A program made the position numbers and the translations under genes. Positions 1 through 6,617 of a stretch of 8,566 nucleotides of DNA are shown one piece after another (the first letter of the stretch is position 1; each line of letters starts with the position of its first letter). This DNA comes from CAYUJH01 sp964394585 (GTDB lineage Bacteria; Bacteroidota; Bacteroidia; Cytophagales; Flammeovirgaceae): the NCBI GenBank assembly GCA_964394585.1, contig CAYMYI010000154.1, forward strand, positions 1 through 8,566, read 5' to 3'. A model generated the notes under the pieces. It did no database searches. It worked only from the letters and a program-made list of their open reading frames with translations, and was not told the DNA's origin.

Positions 1-2024
1 TTTGGCGACCCACTTGGCAGGCTCCCAGTATTGCACTTGGGAATCGTGTAATCCTGTCGTTACCAACATATGCGGATAGTCTTTTGCTTCTACGTTGTCG
101 TAAGGTGAGTACGAAAGAATGTAGTCGTAATATGCTTTATCCTTAGGATTACCCCATTCGTCGAACTCACCGGTAGTAAGTGGAATACTCTCATCTAGCA
201 TGGTGGTAATCACATCTACAAAAGGAACCGCCGCCACAACACCTTTGAACAAATCGGGGCGCATATTTACCACAGCTCCCATGAGCAAGCCTCCGGCGCT
301 ACCGCCCATTGCTGTGAGTTTCTCTGGGTTAGTATATTTTTCTTGAATTAAAAATTCGGCGCAATCTATAAAATCGGTGAATGTGTTTTTCTTTTTCAAG
401 AGTTTGCCATTTTCGTACCACGCACGCCCTTTAATTTGTCCACCACGAATGTGAGCAATAGCAAATACAAACCCACGATCGAGTAAGCTCAACCGGCTTG
501 AGCTAAAGTAAGGGTCAATGGTAGAACCATACGATCCATAACCATACAAAAGCGTGGGGTTTTCGCCGTTCAGCGTAATTCCTTTGCGATACACCAAAGA
601 TATAGGCACTTCAGCCCCATCGCGTGCCTTCGCATATAATCGTTTGGTTTCATAATTATTGGCGTCGAAGTCGCCGAGTACTTCTTGCTGTTTTAATAGC
701 TTTTTCTCTTTCGTATTCATATTGTAATCGAAAGTAGAACTAGGGGTAGTCATCGATTGATAGCCATATCGAAGCGTTTCGGTGTCGAACTCTCGGTTCA
801 CTGAAATGTATGCCGTATAAGCTTCTTCGCCAAAATCGATATAATGCTCATCGCCGCTCTCTTGGTTCATTACTCGAAGATAGGTTAACCCATTNNNNNN
901 NNNNCGAGTACAAGATGATTCTGAAATACCTCAAGCCCCTCTAAGAATACATCCTCGCGATGTGCCACTATTTCTTTCCAGTTTTCTTTAGCTGTAGCGG
1001 TTTCGCTGGTTTCCATCAGGCGGAAGTTTTGCGCCTCCCAATTGGTAATTACATAAAACTTGTCTTCAAAATGTTCGATCGAATATTCCAACCCACGTTC
1101 TCTGGCACTAAACTCTTGAAACGCACCTTTGGGGGTATCGGCTTTTAAGATTTGGTAATGATTGGTCAACGTGCTGCCAGACCAAATCACTAAATATTCC
1201 ATCGACTTGGTCTTGTAAATACCGGTATAGAACGTATCGTCGTCTTCGGTGTAAATTAACTCAGCAGTGTTAGCAGGTTGCCCTAACTGAATACGGTAAA
1301 TGCTTTCTGAGCGAAGCGTCTGTTCATTTTTTGAAGTAAAGAAAACCGTTTGGTTATCGTTCCCCCACGTAGCACCTCCTGTGGTATTAGGGATGCTCTC
1401 TTCAAGAATTTCTCCGGTAGTAAGGTTTTTAAAATGAATTGTATAGATACGTCGGCTAACGGTATCAACTCCGTATGCCATCCATTGGTTATCGGCACTG
1501 ATGCTCAACCCTCCTACTTGGTAGTAATCATACCCTTCTGCCATTTCGTTTACGTTCAGCAAAACTTCTTCTTCAGCCTCTAAACTTTCCTTTTTTCGGC
1601 AATAAATGGGGTACTCCTTCCCTTCTTCGTAACGCGTATAGTAAAAATACCCTCGGCTTTTGTAGGGGACCGATTCGTCCGTTTGCTTAATACGGCCAAT
1701 AATTTCTTGGTAAATTTCCTCTTCCAAATCTTTCACATTTGCCATTACTTTTTCTTTGTAGCTGTTTTCAGCTTCTAAGTAGGCAATTACCTCTTTGTCC
1801 TCACGGTTGTTGAGCCAATAGTACTTATCGATACGGGTATCGCCATGAATGGAAAGTTCTTTTGCAATTTGCTGGGCTTTAGGGGGAACAGCGTCTTTTA
1901 CTAACATGGTCTGGTTTTCGTTTTGATTGTTCGTTTCGGGCGTAGAGGGTTTACATGCCGTAAATAGCATCATACCACTCACCCCTAGCACTAAAAAGTG
2001 CTTCAGGCAGTGTATTGTTTTCAT
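1..2024 (-). CDS. ptrB: Oligopeptidase B (S9A serine peptidase), lipoprotein-like; 3' end beyond window, internal assembly gap
   Basis: Prolyl-oligopeptidase-family peptidase that cleaves short peptides after basic residues. The order is an N-terminal signal, a cap segment, a beta-propeller (about residues 75-430) and an alpha/beta-hydrolase domain. The nucleophile motif GGSAGG lies at 290-306, with the catalytic Ser codon at 298-300. The triad Asp is in the LHDSQVQYWEP block (Asp codon 43-45). The triad His lies beyond the left edge. The segments MTTPSSTFDYNM, YGYGSYGSTID and DESIPLTTGEFDEWGNP are typical of oligopeptidase B rather than of prolyl oligopeptidase. The start is an ATG at 2024. 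The first 24 residues have a basic start, a hydrophobic core and FTAC, followed by a Pro/Thr/Asn-rich tether, which suggests a lipoprotein; the Phe at -3 of the lipobox is not ideal. The frame is broken only at the 10-N run (895-904) and resumes with NGLTYLRV. About 675 residues are visible of an expected 720-730. It stands 83 bases after sua5. Confidence 0.93.
895..904. other. Assembly gap (10 N) inside oligopeptidase B
   Basis: Ten Ns interrupt the gene. Upstream the frame reads NHLVL followed by a split codon starting with G. Downstream the family-like frame reads NGLTYLRV. Joining the two in frame needs a gap of 2 modulo 3, so 10 bases cannot be right. As I recall the family, about four residues (resembling E-E-R-x) lie between these blocks, which predicts 11 missing bases. 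Read literally, the N run produces a false stop at 885-887. Confidence 0.9.
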
Positions 2025-2052
2025 GTTTCAGTAAATTAGATAATACATGTAG

Positions 2053-2083
2053 GTAAGATAGCAGCCCTACACAATTCGCACAA
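2053..2083 (-). promoter_or_regulatory. Candidate Bacteroidota-type promoter for oligopeptidase B
   Basis: On the minus strand TTG (2083-2081), 20 bases, then TATCTTAC (2060-2053), a partial match to TTG-N17-23-TAnnTTTG. The start of transcription would be near 2047, about 23 bases before the ATG at 2024. Only the first six positions of the -7 box fit, so this is tentative. Confidence 0.3.
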
Positions 2084-2094
2084 GCATATTTACA

Positions 2095-2117
2095 CAAGAA
2101 GCTACCGTTAGCTTTTG
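2095..2117 (-). terminator. Weak hairpin at the sua5 stop codon
   Basis: On the minus strand CAAAAGCTA, loop ACGG, TAGCTTCTTG form a 9-bp stem with a one-base bulge; the inner six pairs (AAGCTA/TAGCTT) are perfect. The sua5 stop codon TAA spans the stem-loop junction. The following bases (TGTAAATATG) are not a real U tract, so termination is uncertain. Confidence 0.3.
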
Positions 2118-3065
2118 GCAGCGGCTCGCCTCAGCCGATCGTTGATGGCACACCCCAACCCCTGTTCTGGCACCCATTCTGCTAAGATGATATCGACCGA
2201 CAACGCATCGAGCGCTCGAAGCGATGCAAATAACTGTTGCGCTGCTTGGGCAATATTGCCTTTCGGCGATAGGATACGTTGTCGAGAAATGCCGTAATCC
2301 TTTTGAAAGGACAGCAGCCCTATGTTTTTCCCATCATATTTTTTGAGTAAGGTTGGTAAATTCCCCACTTCTATAGGCGTCCGAGGAGCATAATGTTGCT
2401 TCAGCATGCCAGGTGCTTGTGGCTGCGAGCTCGAATGCTCATGTACGCTGAGGGGCACGCCAAGTTCCTCTAATTTTTCGAGTGGTACTCCCCCTTTGCG
2501 CAACACCACTATTCGATTTTCTTCGGGAAGTACAATGGTGGACTCCACTCCTAGCTTGCAAGCTCCTCCATCGAGCACATAAGCCACGGCGTTTCCCAGT
2601 CCCGTAGCCACATGTTCGGCAGTGGTAGGGCTAATGTACCCAAATACATTGGCACTAGGTGCTGCTACAGGAAAGGAGAGTTTCTTTAGCAAAGAGAGCG
2701 TAAGTGGATGGTTGGGGATCCTCACAGCAACTGTTGCTAAGCCACTGGTTACCAAATCGGGGACGACCGGTTTGCGCGGCAAAATGAGCGTGAGCGGTCC
2801 AGGCCAAAAAAGCTGAGCTAGGCGTTCGGCTAAAGGCGATAAGGTTTCCACAAAACTGCGAACTTTGATAAGGCTATCTGTATGTAAGATAAGTGGATCG
2901 AACGAAGGCCGATTTTTTGCGGCAAAAATACTTGATACAGCCGCCGCATTCAGCCCATTGCCTGCAAGCCCATACACCGTTTCTGTAGGGATACCCACGA
3001 GCTTGCCCGNNNNNNNNNNCCGCCTCGAGGAGTTCTTTTGCATGGGAGATATCCTTGCCTATCAT
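2108..3065 (-). CDS. sua5: Threonylcarbamoyl-AMP synthase, Sua5 two-domain type (internal assembly gap)
   Basis: Makes L-threonylcarbamoyladenylate from Thr, bicarbonate and ATP. This is the first step of the t6A37 modification of ANN-decoding tRNAs in the cytoplasm, and the product is passed to TsaD/TsaB/TsaE. The YrdC/TsaC domain shows GKLVGIPTETVYGLAGN, KNRPSFDPL, a PSAN block (AAPSANVFGYISPTTAEHV) and DGGACKLGVESTIV. A linker APGMLKQHYAPRTP leads to a C-terminal Sua5 domain of about 110 residues. The total of about 315 residues fits Sua5 rather than the roughly 190-residue TsaC. I chose the ATG at 3065, which reads MIGKDISHAKELLEA up to the N run. It overlaps the rsmI stop as ATGA, so translation is probably coupled. 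The gap at 3010-3019 breaks the frame artificially; a shorter version beginning upstream of the gap in the other frame (MQKNSSRR) is not credible. Confidence 0.93.
3010..3019. other. Assembly gap (10 N) inside sua5, probably of zero or negative true length
   Basis: Ten Ns separate KELLEA from GKLVGIPTETVYGL. The two frames join only if the gap is a multiple of three. The contig ends share CCG (3007-3009 and 3020-3022). Merging them gives GAG GCG GGC AAG (E-A-G-K), the usual spacing in the family as I recall it. Simply deleting the Ns gives E-A-A-G-K, also in frame. Few or no bases are probably missing. Confidence 0.85.
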
Positions 3066-3775
3066 ACTGAATCCGATGTTTTATCCTTACTTTTTGCCTG
3101 TGCTCCCGATACTACCACCACGATTTCCCCCTTTAGTGTATGCGTCTCAAAATGTAGAATGAGTTGTTGAAGAGTGCCTCGAGCGGTTTCTTCGTGCATT
3201 TTAGTGAGTTCTCGGCATACGGTAGCTTCTCGGTCATCTCCTAAAAATTCAGCAAGTTGGGTGAGTGTTTTCAGCAACCGATGGGGCGATTCGTACAAGA
3301 TAAAGGTTCGGGTTTCGCTAGCAAGTGCCTTCAAACGCGTTTGACGCCCTTTTTTATGGGGCAAGAATCCCTCGAATACAAACTTATCGGCAGGCAGTCC
3401 TGAGTTTACCAGCGCCGGGACAAATGCCGTAGCTCCGGGCAATGTTTCAACTCGTACTCCTTCTTTTATAGCTTCACGCACCAATAGAAAGCCCGGATCT
3501 GAGATGACCGGTGTTCCCGCATCGGAAACGAGCGCCATGGTTTCTCCTTGTTGCAGTCTTTCTACCAATTTACCTACAGTTTGGTGTTCGTTAAATGCAT
3601 GGTGGCTTTGCAAAGGCTTGGTAATTTCATAATGTTTCAACAAGATGCTCGCTTTGCGTGTATCTTCTGCCAAAATCACATCAACTTCTTTTAAAATGCG
3701 CAAAGCGCGAAGGGTAATGTCTTCTAAATTCCCGATTGGTGTAGGAACGATATACAACTGTGTTTTTTCTTCCAT
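3062..3775 (-). CDS. rsmI: 16S rRNA (cytidine1402-2'-O)-methyltransferase RsmI
   Basis: SAM-dependent methyltransferase of the tetrapyrrole-methylase fold that 2'-O-methylates C1402 in the P-site region of 16S rRNA. Family motifs appear in order over 237 residues: VPTPIGNLEDITLRAL (10-25), AEDTR (36-40), HNE-like HHAFNEH (58-64), the SAM-binding SDAGTPVISDPG (84-95), PGATA (113-117), FEGFLPHKKGR (134-144), YESPHRL (161-167) and CREL (187-190). It ends soon after GEIVVVVSG, so it lacks the small C-terminal domain of the longer E. coli protein (about 286 residues). I chose the ATG at 3775 because it gives the standard beginning MEEKTQLYIVPTPIGN. The in-frame ATG 14 codons upstream (3817) lies inside a terminator hairpin. 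The stop overlaps the sua5 start as ATGA, which suggests co-transcription and translational coupling. Confidence 0.95.
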   Translation of the reverse strand: MEEKTQLYIVPTPIGNLEDITLRALRILKEVDVILAEDTRKASILLKHYEITKPLQSHHAFNEHQTVGKLVERLQQGETMALVSDAGTPVISDPGFLLVREAIKEGVRVETLPGATAFVPALVNSGLPADKFVFEGFLPHKKGRQTRLKALASETRTFILYESPHRLLKTLTQLAEFLGDDREATVCRELTKMHEETARGTLQQLILHFETHTLKGEIVVVVSGAQAKSKDKTSDSV

Positions 3776-3783
3776 CTTGCTAT

Positions 3784-3823
3784 AAAACAAAAAGCCACGA
3801 ACCGTTGCAAAGTTCATGGCTTT
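3784..3823 (-). terminator. Intrinsic terminator between moxR and rsmI
   Basis: On the minus strand AAAGCCATGAAC (3823-3812), a 9-base loop, then GTTCGTGGCTTT (3802-3791) pair along all 12 positions with one U-G wobble. The run continues as TTTTTGTTTT (3793-3784). It starts 28 bases after the moxR stop and ends 8 bases before the rsmI ATG, so it could also attenuate rsmI-sua5. Confidence 0.85.
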
Positions 3824-3851
3824 GTGCCAAAAATAGTGACTCTTCTACGAG

Positions 3852-4847
3852 TTATTTATTGATTTTCACTTTATGTAAGATATTATCGATAATCTGCTTG
3901 GTGGTAATTCCATCGGCTTCGGCTTCGTAGTTGAGCAAAATGCGGTGGTTTAGCACATCGTAAGCAATTTCTTTAATGTCTTCGGGTAACACGTAGTCTC
4001 TCCCATCGAAGAAGGCAATAGCTTTTGCAGCACGGTGCAGGTTTATAGTAGCACGGGGTGAAGCCCCAAAATGGATATAGTGCTCTTCGTCGGTTAGCCC
4101 ATATTCTTTAGGGAAACGCGTTGCAAAAACTAGCTCAACAATATACTCTTCGAGCGATTCGCTCACCCGTACACTATTTACTGCATCGCGAATAGCAAAG
4201 ATATCTTCCTTGGAAAGAATTTGGCGAATTTCCGCTCCGAACGACATGTTCGACATCCGACGCATTACTTCCAACTCAGCACTTTTTTCGGGGTAATCGA
4301 TGAATACTTTTAACATAAAACGATCGACCTGTGCCTCGGGCAGTGGGTAGGTACCTTCTTGCTCTACGGGGTTTTGAGTAGCCAATACCAAGAAGGGTTT
4401 ATCGAGTTTAAAGGTGGTTTCGCCAATGGTAACTTGCTTTTCTTGCATGGCCTCCAGTAAGGCTGACTGCACTTTGGCAGGAGAACGGTTTACCTCATCG
4501 GCGAGGATCATGTTGGCAAACACAGGCCCTTTCTTTACTTCAAACTTCCCTTCGCGTTGGTTGTAAATCATCGTACCGATTAGGTCGGCAGGGAGCAGAT
4601 CGGGAGTAAACTGTATACGCTGAAAGTCGAGGTGAAGTACCTGTGCCAAGGTATTAACTGTAAGCGTTTTAGCAAGGCCGGGAACTCCCTCTAACAGTAC
4701 GTGTCCGTTGGTAAACAGTCCAATAAGTAGGCGATTTACCATATACTGCTGCCCTACTACAATTTTGCCTACTTCGCTGATAACTTTCTGAATTTTATCG
4801 TGTAATTCTTGGTGGTTTTCCGGCGTTGGATTCGCTGTTTCCGTCAT
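3852..4847 (-). CDS. MoxR-family AAA+ ATPase
   Basis: A 331-residue AAA+ ATPase of the MoxR clade, thought to act as a chaperone that matures or activates partner proteins, often with a vWA domain. Motifs in order: Walker A GVPGLAKT (54-61), Walker B ILADEVNR (114-121), sensor 1 ATQNP (156-160), the EAQVDRF block with the arginine finger (171-177) and sensor 2 GASPRA (261-266), followed by the helical lid. There is no signal peptide or membrane segment, so it is cytoplasmic. The ATG at 4847 is the natural start, and the length is normal for the family. In many Bacteroidota moxR is followed by DUF58 and vWA (Bat) genes; here a terminator and then rsmI follow, and the gene upstream encodes an Omp85-like protein, so the partner cannot be inferred. 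A weak promoter match lies about 90 bases upstream. Confidence 0.95.
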   Translation of the reverse strand: MTETANPTPENHQELHDKIQKVISEVGKIVVGQQYMVNRLLIGLFTNGHVLLEGVPGLAKTLTVNTLAQVLHLDFQRIQFTPDLLPADLIGTMIYNQREGKFEVKKGPVFANMILADEVNRSPAKVQSALLEAMQEKQVTIGETTFKLDKPFLVLATQNPVEQEGTYPLPEAQVDRFMLKVFIDYPEKSAELEVMRRMSNMSFGAEIRQILSKEDIFAIRDAVNSVRVSESLEEYIVELVFATRFPKEYGLTDEEHYIHFGASPRATINLHRAAKAIAFFDGRDYVLPEDIKEIAYDVLNHRILLNYEAEADGITTKQIIDNILHKVKINK

Positions 4848-4933
4848 AAGTTTTGCAAAAGTTTAGGAATGTGAAACGATGAACCTTCCCGAATTACTCT
4901 AATCGGTAGTGGGCTGGAATCATCTTACCAAAA

Positions 4934-4962
4934 CAAAAATATACCTTTGGGTTGCTTTAAAA
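4934..4962 (-). promoter_or_regulatory. Candidate promoter for the MoxR gene
   Basis: On the minus strand TATTTTTG (4941-4934) is an exact match to TAnnTTTG. A TTTT (4962-4959) stands 17 bases upstream where TTTG or TTG would be expected. The transcript would start near 4927 with a leader of about 80 bases. The leader contains a perfect 10-bp palindrome, TTTTGCAAAA (4852-4861), close to the ATG. Confidence 0.4.
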
Positions 4963-5005
4963 TTCTGAGGGAATTGCTTTTAATATCTTTTAACGCTAAA
5001 CCCTT

Positions 5006-6523
5006 CTAACGGAAGGCTGCACCATTTTGAAAGAAGAACCCTTGCTCGCCTCTGAACGAAAATGAATACTCGAACCGAAACACTAACCCGTGAAATAGTA
5101 CTAAATCGGCTCCTACGCCCCCTCCCCATATCATTCGGTTGCTGAGTGCTTGGTTGTCGAACGTTGCAACCGGATTATGGATGTAACCAAAGTCAGCATA
5201 TGTTTTTGGGTAAATAGCCAGGGCACCACGGTTAATTTGGCGTATCGGGATGAACTTAGAGAGATCAATTGTTTTTTCCATCATTTTCCACCGAAATGTA
5301 TTTTTCACCGTGGCAATGTGTTGCCCTTCCACCACAAAGTTATCTAGCCCACGGATGAAGTTATCTTCGTACCCCAATGCGCGTGATTCTACGTAAGGCT
5401 GTAGCTCTGGAAACGAAACCTTTGCCGAAAGTCCTGTCGCAAAATATAACCGATGGCCAAGGTCGAAAAACTTGGCGAGGTTAACATCGAAACGCAGCAT
5501 GTTGATATCCTCAAAAATTGCCATTCCTAATTTCTGCGCTCTAACTTCGAAATAATACCCTTTTAAAGGGTAGCGCGAGATGTCGCGTCGGTCGTACTCG
5601 TATTGGTAGCTAAGAGCCAAAAACTGCTGTCGGTTTCGGCTTTCCAAAAAATAATTAGGATTGAGGAACGGAATGGTATCTTTCACCCGGTTGTCTTCGT
5701 AGCGAAATTCTAGCCGATGCGCACCAAAAAATTGGTATCGCTTTCCTAAGATAAACCCGGCAATTCGGCGAGTAATTAGCGGTTCTAGCTCGGTGGCAGC
5801 CTCTACAAAAATATGGTTACTCGTGATGTAGCTCACCGTGTTGTTATCTTCGTAACGCAAAAAAATGGCGAGGCTTGTTTGCTGTTTTCGGTCGATAAAC
5901 GGGAATTCGTACTTCAAGGAAAACCTTCGCAGAAAACCAAGCTGTGCCGTGAGGCTAAGGCGTTCTCGCCGCCCCCCAATGTTATTATGTTTCAGGTTCA
6001 GACCATAGTTAAGTCTGCTTAAATCGGCCCCTCGATTGTTGAGCCACTCAGAAAGAGAGCGGTCTGCCGGTTCTAAAATAGGGCGGGGCCAAAGGTACAG
6101 TTGCTCTTCTACGCTGATATTGAGCACCATTGCTGTAGGAGGGCTGAGCAATCGGTAGGTAATTTCTACTTCTTTAAATAAGTTTAGGTTGAATACCTTG
6201 TTACGCTCGATTTTGAGCAAACTATCAATATGTTGAGAAGGGATATAACGACCCGCACCATACGCCAACTCTCGCAAGATGATGCGGTCTTTAGTAACAT
6301 TATTACCAAAAATCTGTACTTTTTGTACAAAAATGCTATCGGGTAATGCAGAATCTAGTTTGCTTTCTTGTGCTAAGGAATACCCTACTCCACAGCAGCA
6401 GCCTACCCAAACGATGAAACCCGCTGCACTCCTGATGATTTTTTGCCAATAATGACCCTTCCCTTTTAAAGGATAGCATTTTCCCAAGAAAGTGTAGAGT
6501 GTTTTTCGCACAAAACGCGCCAT
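5006..6523 (-). CDS. Small Omp85-family (BamA/TamA-like) outer-membrane protein with one POTRA domain
   Basis: From the ATG at 6523 the protein has 505 residues. A long basic start leads to a hydrophobic stretch SAAGFIVWVGCCCGVGYSLAQ (a signal peptide), with likely cleavage near SLAQ-ES. One POTRA-like unit follows (about residues 64-140; IFVQKVQIFGNNVTKDRIILREL to VLNISVEEQ). The remainder is rich in alternating aromatic strands, as in a beta-barrel of about 360 residues. It includes the barrel phrase RYPLKGYYFEVR and FIRG (about 389-392), corresponding to the conserved (V/I)RG of loop 6 in Omp85 proteins. Phe is penultimate and Arg is last at the C terminus. BamA of this phylum has several POTRA domains and over 800 residues, so this is not the main BamA. 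It may insert or secrete a particular client, but the role is unknown. A longer version from a TTG at 6580 is rejected because that codon lies in the pfkA terminator stem. Confidence 0.85.
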   Translation of the reverse strand: MARFVRKTLYTFLGKCYPLKGKGHYWQKIIRSAAGFIVWVGCCCGVGYSLAQESKLDSALPDSIFVQKVQIFGNNVTKDRIILRELAYGAGRYIPSQHIDSLLKIERNKVFNLNLFKEVEITYRLLSPPTAMVLNISVEEQLYLWPRPILEPADRSLSEWLNNRGADLSRLNYGLNLKHNNIGGRRERLSLTAQLGFLRRFSLKYEFPFIDRKQQTSLAIFLRYEDNNTVSYITSNHIFVEAATELEPLITRRIAGFILGKRYQFFGAHRLEFRYEDNRVKDTIPFLNPNYFLESRNRQQFLALSYQYEYDRRDISRYPLKGYYFEVRAQKLGMAIFEDINMLRFDVNLAKFFDLGHRLYFATGLSAKVSFPELQPYVESRALGYEDNFIRGLDNFVVEGQHIATVKNTFRWKMMEKTIDLSKFIPIRQINRGALAIYPKTYADFGYIHNPVATFDNQALSNRMIWGGGVGADLVLFHGLVFRFEYSFSFRGEQGFFFQNGAAFR

Positions 6524-6530
6524 GTATTGA

Positions 6531-6566
6531 CTAAGATAATAAGCAAGGATGCTTGTGTAAGCAAGG
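6531..6566 (-). promoter_or_regulatory. Candidate promoter with an 8-bp direct repeat upstream of the Omp85 gene
   Basis: On the minus strand TTG (6564-6562), 23 bases, then TATCTTAG (6538-6531) is a partial -33/-7 match that would give a very short leader before the ATG at 6523. CCTTGCTT occurs twice (6566-6559 and 6548-6541), 18 bases apart, overlapping the proposed spacer; this could be an operator, or chance. Confidence 0.25.
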
Positions 6567-6567
6567 C

Positions 6568-6606
6568 AAAAAGCATTCAAAAGTAATAAGAACGTTTGAA
6601 TGCTTT
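6568..6606 (-). terminator. Intrinsic terminator of pfkA
   Basis: On the minus strand AAAGCATTCAAA (6606-6595), a 13-base loop, then TTTGAATGCTTT (6581-6570) form a perfect 12-bp stem running into TTTTT (6572-6568). It begins 11 bases after the pfkA stop codon. The stem is AT-rich, so it is weaker than the 7725-7770 terminator. Confidence 0.8.
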
Positions 6607-6617
6607 ACTTTTTTTGG

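Noticed and set aside
3023..3030. Palindrome CCTCGAGG next to the sua5 gap
   Set aside because: A short palindrome within coding sequence; no sign of an insertion or recombination site.
2108..3043. sua5 read from MQKNSSRR across the Ns
   Set aside because: This N terminus arises only from the wrong gap length; the other frame gives a family-like N terminus coupled to rsmI.
960..3170. Plus-strand open frames opposite the peptidase and sua5 (for example 1350-1583, 2622-2816, 2865-3170)
   Set aside because: They lie antisense to well-identified genes, show no recognisable domain and follow from the composition of the real coding strand.
3776..3817. N-terminal extension of rsmI from the ATG at 3817
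   Set aside because: The extra 14 residues are encoded by a terminator hairpin and its U tract; the family start is MEEKTQLYIVPTPIGN at 3775.
4942..5008. Possible terminator after the Omp85 gene (AATTC/GAATT and CCTTC/GAAGG hairpins)
   Set aside because: Both stems have only five pairs and no proper U tract, so termination here is not supported.
5558..6477. A near-identical 17-base repeat (5558-5574 and 6461-6477, 16 of 17 equal)
   Set aside because: Both copies encode YPLKG within the same gene around the palindrome CCTTTTAAAGG; one is a usual Omp85 barrel phrase, and two copies look like coincidence rather than a mobile or regulatory repeat.
6524..6580. N-terminal extension of the Omp85 protein from a TTG at 6580
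   Set aside because: The TTG lies in the pfkA terminator stem and the added 19 residues have no family support; the ATG at 6523 is preferred.
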